Source of the DNA: an uncultured Desulfobacterales bacterium
Lineage (GTDB): Bacteria > Desulfobacterota > Desulfobacteria > Desulfobacterales > JAFDCJ01
Length of the DNA stretch: 11,288 nt
Assembly: GCA_945787595.1 (NCBI GenBank)
Contig: CALZJV010000307.1
Span: 1-11,288, forward strand
Direction of reading: 5' to 3'
This document shows positions 6,370 to 11,288 of this stretch, piece by piece. The notes below the pieces were generated by a model that saw nothing but the letters and a program-made list of their open reading frames with translations, did not search any database and was not told the origin of the DNA. A program made the translations under genes and the position numbers. How positions within the stretch are numbered: position 1 is the first letter of the stretch; each line of letters opens with the position of its first letter.

Positions 6370-6631
6370 GATACCCTAAAATATCCGGGGATACCGGCGA
6401 TCTTTGCTGGCCGATATGATTGGCGATAATGGCCTGGTCATTGTTGCCTTTAATAATTATCACACGAGGATCCCTCAATGGAACCAGACAGGCTTCGGCG
6501 GTCTCGGGATGGGTGGAATCACAGATATCGCCGAGATGATATATAGGCCGACAATCACGGTCTGTGAGCATCCCGAGGGCAGCTGCAATTGTTTCAGGCT
6601 GTCCGTGGCTATCCGCCATGATTCCGATCAT
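6311..6631 (-). pseudogene. Calcineurin-like (YfcE-type) metallophosphoesterase lacking its C-terminal half
   Basis: From the ATG at 6629-6631 the 106-residue frame shows the first metal-binding motifs of the family: DSH (D7, H9), GD (G34, D35) and GNND (62-65, giving Asn64 and its neighbours). It then runs to RNLPLVKF (89-96). Family members continue for roughly another 80-130 residues and carry the remaining His ligands, ending in a GHTH-like motif. Here the frame changes to FGESDRLLLK and stops inside the opposing gene, so those ligands are gone. A working two-metal site is unlikely. The breakpoint lies close to 6340-6370, where the protein loses family character and enters the complement of the 6064 gene. 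The start has only a weak GGTG-type ribosome binding site. Confidence 0.7.
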
Positions 6632-7038
6632 AGCTGCACCAGTGCAATAATTTTTTTTTAGGTGATTCCCTGCAAAACCGTCATAACCCCAACGCCCCCA
6701 ACTTAAACACGATCTTTTTTAGGAACTCTGCCGGCTTGAATCTGAAAGATGGGCGTCTGTTGAAGAACCTCGTAAAGAAACATAACTATCTTAAAATATA
6801 ATAAAAACTATGCCTTCGCCCTTATCATATATTTAAACAAAAAAGATGCAAATTTTATGGAATAAATTTTGCATCTTGAACAAAATTAACAATGTAGGGC
6901 TGTGCCTTAACTCTGATGCTGCAAATATGGATTCAAGATACATCATTTTCATAAGCGAGTAAACTCTATTTATTCCAAGCAATGAATCGTTTAAATGACG
7001 GGGCCCTGTAAGGAACACGGATCCTGCCGGAAAATCGT
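6632..7038. other. 407-bp gene-free spacer before the CheX/FliN genes
   Basis: Neither strand shows a credible coding frame here. The only strong structure is the hairpin at 6843-6877. A TATAAT at 6797-6802 has no acceptable -35 at 16-18 bp, and I found no clear sigma28 or sigma54 promoter for the downstream motor-type gene. The base composition is AT-rich throughout. Confidence 0.5.
6834..6877 (-). terminator. AT-rich hairpin with U-run on the minus strand
   Basis: AAGATGCAAA (6843-6852) pairs perfectly with TTTGCATCTT (6868-6877). After one mismatch a further five A-T pairs leave a loop of about four bases. Read on the minus strand the stem is followed by TTTTTTG, as in a Rho-independent terminator, but the stem is AT-rich and no minus-strand gene lies upstream. 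It may instead be a regulatory dyad for the gene at 7039, or end an antisense RNA. Confidence 0.35.
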
Positions 7039-7956
7039 ATGAGTGACATAGAAAATTTTGATATCCGAACCCACATCATCGACGCCATCATCGATGTGTT
7101 CGACACAATGGTGTCAATGGAGGTTGAGTTTTTCGATTCCGAACCGCCGGATACCACCAGCACAGGGCGCATGGTAGCGACCGTTAATTTCGCAGGCAAC
7201 ATTATCGGCATTATCAATATTCAGGTAGACTCCGAGCTGTCAAGTCTGATGATGGCCAGTATGCTCGACATCGAACCCGAAGAAGTTGAAGATGATGGGG
7301 AAATCAAGGACCTGCTCGCTGAAATCAGCAATATCGCCGGCGGCAATCTGAAATCCGCCTTAAATGACGCCGGCCACCGTTGTGTGATTTCAACACCTTC
7401 ACTTACCTACGGCGCCAACTTCACCATCAAATCTCTGAAAATGGAAAGATTTGAGCGTTTAATTTTCAAGCACCTGGAAAATTATATCTTCGTGGAGGTC
7501 GGCCTAAAAGTCCAGCAAAATTCCAGTGTTGGAGACGAACTCGGTGCCACTGATACCCTCACTCACCTAAGTAATGCCGATATCGAAAAAATTAATGCGC
7601 TGGACATAAATGCCAAGGTTTCCGAGTCGGTCATTGATGTCTTTGATACGATGCTCTCACTGAAACTGGAATCCGCGGATGCGGTCACCGCAGAAAGCCT
7701 GGAAGGCGTCCGCAACGCAGGGTCCGTCAGTTTTGCGGGAGATGCAACCGGTATGATCAGCATCCATGTCGGCGATAGCTTTTCGCGGGAGTTGACGGCT
7801 GAAATGCTCGGGATGGAAGTCGAAGAGATTGAAGGCGATGAAGAGATCAGAGACATGCTGGGAGAAATGGGCAACATCGTTGGTGGAAATTTAAAATCGG
7901 CGTTTACCGATGCCGGTTTAATGTGCGCCCTTTCCACTCAACATGGAAAATTATGA
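7039..7956 (+). CDS. Two-domain CheX/CheC-type chemotaxis phosphatase; second domain cut short by frameshift
   Basis: The CheC/CheX/FliY family dephosphorylates CheY-P using a D/S-x3-E-x2-N signature with a Pro about 22 residues on. The first domain (about 8-158) has D91, E95, N98 and P120, all present. The second (about 190-300) is a clear copy: VFDTMxSxKxE, SFAGxxxGMISIxV, D272, E276, N279, GGNLKSAxxDAG. It breaks off after CALST, just where the Pro should come, and ends QHGKL. The missing end of the fold resumes in another frame at 7943 (MENYERFAFRFGKNIIFVEMGVKV, matching MERFERLIFKHLENYIFVEVGLKV of the first domain). Comparing the repeats, about 41 bp are lost at 7935-7942. The ribosome binding site (GGAAA near 7030) is weak. 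The 305-residue product could still use its intact first domain. Confidence 0.85.
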   Translation: MSDIENFDIRTHIIDAIIDVFDTMVSMEVEFFDSEPPDTTSTGRMVATVNFAGNIIGIINIQVDSELSSLMMASMLDIEPEEVEDDGEIKDLLAEISNIAGGNLKSALNDAGHRCVISTPSLTYGANFTIKSLKMERFERLIFKHLENYIFVEVGLKVQQNSSVGDELGATDTLTHLSNADIEKINALDINAKVSESVIDVFDTMLSLKLESADAVTAESLEGVRNAGSVSFAGDATGMISIHVGDSFSRELTAEMLGMEVEEIEGDEEIRDMLGEMGNIVGGNLKSAFTDAGLMCALSTQHGKL

Positions 7957-8593
7957 GCGGTTCGCTTTCCGTTTCGGTAAAAACATCATCTTCGTGGAAA
8001 TGGGAGTAAAAGTATCTGAGCTGGTGCAGGCTGACACTCGCCAGAAAAAAGATATTCATTATGCCGTAGGCGATGATACCACTCAGGAGGATGCGCCGGC
8101 ACCGTCGTTGGAAGCAAAAAAAGAAGATCCCGCAACAACGGCATCAGACCCGGCTATCCCGGAACAACCCGACGTATCTGAAAAGACCGATGGAGCCCAA
8201 GCAGCTGCACCGGAGCAGCCGCAGATATCTGTGAAGCAGGACCCAGTCAAAGCGGCAGAACCGGAGCAACCACCGGTTCAAGCAGAAGTAAACGATCCAG
8301 TTGAAACCCAGGGTTCAAAAGCCCTTGAAGATTTCGACCTTGATCTACTACTTGATATCCCTTTGGAAATCAAGGTCGAGTTGGGCCGCGCGAGAATTAA
8401 GATCCAAAAATTGCTGAATCTGGCCCCAGGATCTGCCATCAAACTCATTCGGTTGGAGGGGGAGCCGGTGGACATTCTGGTAAATGAAACGATGATAGCA
8501 AGAGGAGAAGTCGTCGTTCAAAACGAGAAGTACGGAATTCGTGTCACTGAAATCACGAGCCGTATGGATCGGATCCGAAGTTTCAGCATCTAG
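7943..8593 (+). CDS. FliN-like SpoA-domain protein with Pro/Glu-rich linker; C-terminal part of the split CheX-FliN gene
   Basis: This frame overlaps the preceding one by 14 bp. Its first 24 residues are the tail of the second CheX domain. Residues about 45-125 are an extended linker rich in Pro, Ala, Glu and Gln with PEQP three times (73-76, 90-93, 107-110). Residues 132-207 form a SpoA/FliN domain (LDIPLEIKVELGRARIKI.. GSAIKLIRLEGEPVDILVN.. ARGEVVVQNEKYGIRVTEI), with the usual pattern of the flagellar C-ring and type III secretion switch. FliN-type domains bind CheY-P and FliM at the flagellar base. The ATG at 7943 has no Shine-Dalgarno, so separate translation would rely on coupling to the overlapping upstream stop. 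Most likely this was one protein, CheX-CheX-linker-FliN, comparable in plan to FliY of Bacillus and Thermotoga. Confidence 0.85.
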   Translation: MENYERFAFRFGKNIIFVEMGVKVSELVQADTRQKKDIHYAVGDDTTQEDAPAPSLEAKKEDPATTASDPAIPEQPDVSEKTDGAQAAAPEQPQISVKQDPVKAAEPEQPPVQAEVNDPVETQGSKALEDFDLDLLLDIPLEIKVELGRARIKIQKLLNLAPGSAIKLIRLEGEPVDILVNETMIARGEVVVQNEKYGIRVTEITSRMDRIRSFSI

Positions 8594-8704
8594 CCTTTAT
8601 AACGATGAATGACGAATGTCAAATTACGGAGTTCTGTCTATTATAAATTGATAGAGCTTCGCGATTCCACAAATCTAAAATCCCTCCGGGGCGCAGGCTC
8701 ATAT

Positions 8705-8725
8705 GGCCCCTCCGGGCCGGAGGCC
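8705..8725 (+). repeat. GC-rich hairpin
   Basis: GGCC (8705-8708) pairs with GGCC (8722-8725), and TCCGG/CTCC pairs with CCGGA/GGAG inside, in a region otherwise AT-rich. The element CCCTCCGGGG occurs just before it at about 8681-8690 and again within it. No T-run follows on either strand, so it is not a standard terminator. It abuts copy 2 of the dispersed repeat. Confidence 0.45.
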
Positions 8726-8727
8726 GC

Positions 8728-8834
8728 AATCCCTGGCCCAGACCTGATTTATCGTAGCATGTTTATGACCTCCTACTTATAAAGCGCATCGGTTTTGGTA
8801 ATATACTATTGAAGCCGTCGCGCCAGGGCGGGCT
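8728..8834 (-). repeat. Dispersed repeat of about 107 bp, copy 2
   Basis: On the minus strand it starts AGCCCGCCCTGGCGCGAC (8834-8817) and ends GGTCTGGGCCAGGGATT (8744-8728). It differs from copy 1 (5802-5906) by one base in the first end and none in the second, while the inner part is largely different. CCCTGGC at the start and GCCAGGG at the end are inverted repeats, so the unit can fold back on itself. Confidence 0.5.
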
Positions 8835-8869
8835 AAAATCCCAAATTATGACCAATGACTCCATGGAAT

Positions 8870-8922
8870 AAAAAAAACGGGATGACTTTGTAAAAGCGGA
8901 TTCAGCATTTTTTCACCATCCC
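8870..8922 (-). terminator. Probable Rho-independent terminator for the pepP operon
   Basis: On the minus strand GGGATG (8922-8917) pairs with CATCCC (8884-8879), with partial pairing inside the long loop. A G and then eight Ts (8877-8870) follow. It lies about 100 bp after the stop of the deacylase gene at 9022, where the end of the three-gene minus-strand operon is expected. The long loop lowers confidence. Confidence 0.45.
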
Positions 8923-9021
8923 AACTCCAATCCATAGCGTCGCTTAACTCTGTCATCAGACAGTCAATAAAATCGATGGCATTCCTTCATTCTTCATTCG
9001 ACAATCGTCATTCGTCATTCC

Positions 9022-9516
9022 TTACTCATCCAGCGCTGGAACATCCAGGCGTCGAATCTCATATCCGGTGACCTCTAAGAACCGCAACAGATTGTCTCTC
9101 GATATTACCAGGGTGCTGGTGTTGACCAGAGGATGAAACTGAAAGGCCTTCTCCTGTCCAAGGATTTTATCAAAAACAACTTCCACTGCATGGCCCGAGT
9201 CCCGGATGAGCGCCAGAATAGTAACTGATCCGGGATCAACACCCAGATATCGCTTGAGCCGATCCGGTGAACCGAAACTCAACCGTCCCGCTCCGATGAC
9301 AGCTCCCAGAGCTTTAATGTCCACCCGTTTTTGGGCCGGAACCACCACCAAAAAATGCCGTTTTCCCTTTTTGTCACGCAAAAAGAGATTCTTGGTTTTA
9401 GCGGCCGGCAAGGGCGGCACCAGGCGTTCAACGTCGGCAACCGTGAACACCGGCGGGTGGTCGTGGCGCTTGTACTCGATATGATGGTCCGCCAGAAATT
9501 GATACACGTCGGACAT
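9022..9516 (-). CDS. YbaK/ProX-type aminoacyl-tRNA deacylase (ProXp-ala/PrdX-like)
   Basis: Free-standing members of this family hydrolyse mischarged tRNA, typically Ala-tRNA(Pro), correcting prolyl-tRNA synthetase errors in the cytoplasm. The 164-residue length fits. Marks include KTKNLFLRDKKGKRHFLVVVP (40-60, with the conserved Lys of the KNLFL motif near residue 42), KALG..RLSFG (68-82), LGVDPGSVTILAL (91-103, the GSVTP-type loop with Ile in place of Pro), VEVVFD (111-116) and FHPLVNTSTLVIS (127-139). The PrdX/ProXp-ala subgroup best matches the HPLVNTST box; exact tRNA specificity cannot be read. The ATG at 9514-9516 lies 6 bp after the stop of the upstream gene, within an AAAGAGTAAG context that serves both as stop and weak Shine-Dalgarno. 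It is the last gene of the pepP operon and is followed by a probable terminator. Confidence 0.9.
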   Translation of the reverse strand: MSDVYQFLADHHIEYKRHDHPPVFTVADVERLVPPLPAAKTKNLFLRDKKGKRHFLVVVPAQKRVDIKALGAVIGAGRLSFGSPDRLKRYLGVDPGSVTILALIRDSGHAVEVVFDKILGQEKAFQFHPLVNTSTLVISRDNLLRFLEVTGYEIRRLDVPALDE

Positions 9517-9522
9517 TGATAC

Positions 9523-9867
9523 TTACTCTTTGGCAGCCGGGACAACCGGATGAGCCCTGGCTGCACTTGTAGGGAATATGGCCTTGTCGTTCAAAGCCTT
9601 CTCCGGATACTTTCCGTAACTGCTTCCGGTGTGGCAGCCCGGCCAACATCTTACCCGGTAATAGCGCATCGGATTGTCCGGCACCGGACCGTCGGTGGGA
9701 TACCATACACCCGCAGCAATTGGAATTTCCCATGAAGTTTTTTCACTTGAACTTTGCTCATTATTTCCGGAATCATTTGCGCCTGCAGGAAAGTTGCCGC
9801 CGATTGGCAGGAGTCCGGTAAAAGCTACCAAAATAGCAAATGAAAAAAGGACAACGATGGTTTTCAT
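9523..9867 (-). CDS. Small exported protein with a CX3CH motif, function unknown
   Basis: The 114-residue protein starts at an ATG behind AGGAGG. Residues 1-30 form a signal peptide (VVLFSFAILVAFTGLL core, probable cleavage after AGA). A Ser/Asn/Glu-rich spacer (31-45) leads to the folded part WEIPIAAGVWYPTDGPVPDNP (46-66), MRYYRVRCWPGCHTGSSYGKYP (67-88), and KAIFPTSAARAHP. The only two cysteines, C74 and C78, with H79 give CX3CH. This is one residue longer than the classical c-type haem motif CXXCH; CX3CH is a rare variant of it, so covalent haem is possible but a disulfide or metal site is equally open. It is the middle gene of a tight operon, 12 bp after pepP and 6 bp before the deacylase gene. 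Confidence 0.8.
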   Translation of the reverse strand: MKTIVVLFSFAILVAFTGLLPIGGNFPAGANDSGNNEQSSSEKTSWEIPIAAGVWYPTDGPVPDNPMRYYRVRCWPGCHTGSSYGKYPEKALNDKAIFPTSAARAHPVVPAAKE

Positions 9868-9879
9868 TTTTTCCTCCTC

Positions 9880-11274
9880 TTATAATATCTCTGATGATAG
9901 CGCTTCCACATCTTCAATGGTTTTCGCAATGGGCTTACCCAACACCCGCAGCCCGTCGTCATGGACTAAAACGTTATCTTCAATTCGAATTCCCCCGAAA
10001 TCCCGGTAATTTTCGATCTTATTATAGTCGATAAAATTTTCAAACTTTCTTTGTCTCTTCCATTGGTCAATTAGCCCTGGAATAAAGTATATCCCGGGTT
10101 CCACCGTGACCACAAAGCCCGGTTCAAGTGTCCGGCCCAGCCTTAGATGAGCGGCCCCGAATTGGCTGCTTCTACGAATCGTATCGGTGTAGCCGACGTA
10201 ATCTTCGCCGAGGTCTTCCATGTCGTGAACATCCAGCCCGATCATGTGGCCTAGACCGTGAGGCATGAACAATGCATGTGCGCCTGCTGCAACGGCCTCA
10301 TTTACATCGCCCTTCATTAAGCCGAGAGAATTTAAGCCGGCAGCAATTTGGCTGCAGGTCATGAAATGCACATCTCGATACTCCACACCGGGCGATATGG
10401 CCTCAATCGCTTTCAGTTGAGCATTGAGCAGGACCGTATATATTTCCTTTTGTTTTTGAGTGAATTTCCCACCCACCGGAAATGTCCGGGTAATATCACT
10501 GGCATAATGCATGGGCGATTCAGCCCCGGAATCATTGATAATGATATCACCGTTCTGCATGACATTTTGATGACCAGGGTTGTGGAGGATCTGGCCATCA
10601 ACGGAAAAAATGTTAGGATAGGAAGGCGCAACGCCGCTCGCACCGGCAAGGCCCACCATGGCGCCGACGACCTCTCGCTCCAACAGACCCGGTCGTGACA
10701 TCTTCATGGCCAGCGTGTGCATTTCCGACGTTATTTCAAGGGCCGATTCAATTTGTTCGACCTCTTCCCGGGACTTGATTGATCTCTGGGCGACGACCGC
10801 CTTGATAAAGGATTTAGAGACAAAATTATTCACAAAAGCGGGGGCGACTCCCAGCAAGGTCTGAACTTTTATGAAATTTTCCGGTCTGTACTGGGGCAAA
10901 AAATGAATTTGTCTGCTTTTCTCGAGAGCACGTTTTAATTCGCTCTCCAGTTGATCCGATGCAGCTAATTCTTTGATACCGCTTTTCAAACAGTATTGTT
11001 GTAATGACAGTTGCGGACCCGCCCAGACCGTCTCATGAAGTGTCGGGTTGCAGCCGAATAGGATTTCCCTGTTTTCATCGATATCAATTAAGGCTGCCAG
11101 TCCAGGTAAATCGATGCCCCAAAAATAAAGAAAGGAGCTGTCCTGACGAAATGGATAGGTATTTTCCGGATAATTCATCGGGGACGTTTCATTGCCGAGA
11201 AACAGAAGAATTCCCGATTGTAAATCCTCTTTTAATCGATTACGCCTTTCAATGTACGTATTGGATTCAAACAT
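9880..11274 (-). CDS. pepP: Xaa-Pro aminopeptidase (M24B family)
   Basis: PepP removes the N-terminal residue from peptides whose second residue is proline, using two metal ions (usually Mn) in a cytoplasmic pita-bread fold. The 464-residue length fits. Residues about 1-160 are the creatinase-like N-terminal domain (RRNRLKEDL.., FRQDSSFLYFWGID). The catalytic domain follows, with all five metal ligands: D248 (NDSGAE), D260 (SDITRTFP), H343 (HGLGH), E392 (VTVEPGIYF) and E432 (GGIRIEDN). The start ATG at 11272-11274 lies behind an AAAGAGG a few bases upstream; only 14 bp of upstream DNA are in the window, so the promoter is not visible. It leads an operon with the small exported protein and the tRNA deacylase. 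No defect is seen. Confidence 0.96.
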   Translation of the reverse strand: MFESNTYIERRNRLKEDLQSGILLFLGNETSPMNYPENTYPFRQDSSFLYFWGIDLPGLAALIDIDENREILFGCNPTLHETVWAGPQLSLQQYCLKSGIKELAASDQLESELKRALEKSRQIHFLPQYRPENFIKVQTLLGVAPAFVNNFVSKSFIKAVVAQRSIKSREEVEQIESALEITSEMHTLAMKMSRPGLLEREVVGAMVGLAGASGVAPSYPNIFSVDGQILHNPGHQNVMQNGDIIINDSGAESPMHYASDITRTFPVGGKFTQKQKEIYTVLLNAQLKAIEAISPGVEYRDVHFMTCSQIAAGLNSLGLMKGDVNEAVAAGAHALFMPHGLGHMIGLDVHDMEDLGEDYVGYTDTIRRSSQFGAAHLRLGRTLEPGFVVTVEPGIYFIPGLIDQWKRQRKFENFIDYNKIENYRDFGGIRIEDNVLVHDDGLRVLGKPIAKTIEDVEALSSEIL

Positions 11275-11288
11275 GAGGCCTCTTTCAG

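Larger units (their letters stand above)
8607..9013. repeat. MITE-like composite filling the 8594-9021 spacer
   Basis: The spacer is bounded by inverted copies of GAATGACGAAT(A/T)GTC-type sequence: GAATGACGAATGTC at 8607-8620 on the plus strand and GAATGACGATTGTC at 9013-9000 on the minus strand (13 of 14 bases). Next to the left end is an imperfect hairpin (about 8629-8663). Inside lie a GC-rich hairpin (8705-8725), copy 2 of the 105-bp repeat (8728-8834) and a terminator-like hairpin (8870-8922). No coding frame is seen. A non-autonomous element of about 410 bp, or several nested ones, would explain this; target-site duplications were not clear. Confidence 0.4.

Noticed and set aside
6797..6802. 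TATAAT as the promoter of the CheX/FliN gene
   Set aside because: No acceptable -35 at 16-18 bp and more than 200 bases from the start codon.
9428..9733. Frames on either strand within 9206-10034 and similar overlapping frames inside priA and pepP
   Set aside because: They lie antisense or out of frame to well supported genes, and lack start signals and family features.
1..11288. CRISPR array, rRNA, tRNA or insertion sequence with transposase
   Set aside because: No regularly spaced direct repeats, no RNA gene cores and no transposase-like reading frame were seen on either strand.

Overview
The window looks like chromosomal DNA of a Desulfobacterota (formerly Deltaproteobacteria) species, most likely a Desulfobacterales-type sulfate reducer. 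This is an inference from the overall flavour of the proteins: a DUF1573 periplasmic protein, CheX/FliN-type motor proteins, and short conserved secreted hypotheticals. There is no rRNA, tRNA or signature metabolic gene to settle it. Composition is moderate in GC, and most spacers are long, AT-rich and full of dyads and small repeats.

Layout. Positions 1-3765 are read on the minus strand: priA (1336-3765), then a strong sigma70-type promoter driving a DUF1573 gene (470-1191), then the start of a HAD-family hydrolase that runs off the left edge (1-350). At 3841-3894 a compact divergent promoter, in which both strands share the same -10 heptamer, serves priA leftwards and a small secreted/membrane protein (3924-4229) rightwards. 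A 420-bp spacer with interlocking inverted repeats and a long, structured leader precedes upp (4651-5277). Upp is followed after 11 bp by a small protein made of two tandem copies of one roughly 50-residue domain (5289-5762). Next come a small hypothetical protein (6064-6369) and, convergent and overlapping it, a phosphoesterase lacking its C-terminal half (6311-6631). Positions 7039-8593 hold what was probably one flagellar/chemotaxis gene of the order CheX-CheX-linker-SpoA(FliN). It is now split into two overlapping ORFs by an apparent deletion of about 41 bp inside the second CheX domain. After a repeat-rich spacer (8594-9021), a minus-strand operon runs from the right edge: pepP (9880-11274), a small secreted protein with a CX3CH motif (9523-9867), and a YbaK/ProX-type aminoacyl-tRNA deacylase (9022-9516).

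Most notable item. The DUF1573 gene has an in-frame TGA exactly where the family has the first Cys of its conserved CGCT motif, giving U-G-C-T if read as selenocysteine. A stable hairpin starts right at the TGA. Promoter, ribosome binding site, signal peptide and downstream coding sequence are intact. Against this, a second lesion follows 130-odd bases later: a tandem GGGTG duplication, or one base lost from a C run, which shifts the frame. It is therefore either a candidate selenoprotein gene with a frameshift (real or a sequence error) or a young pseudogene.

Decay is a theme of the window. The DUF1573 gene, the phosphoesterase and the CheX/FliN gene all appear disrupted, and two families of small dispersed repeats lie in the spacers next to them.
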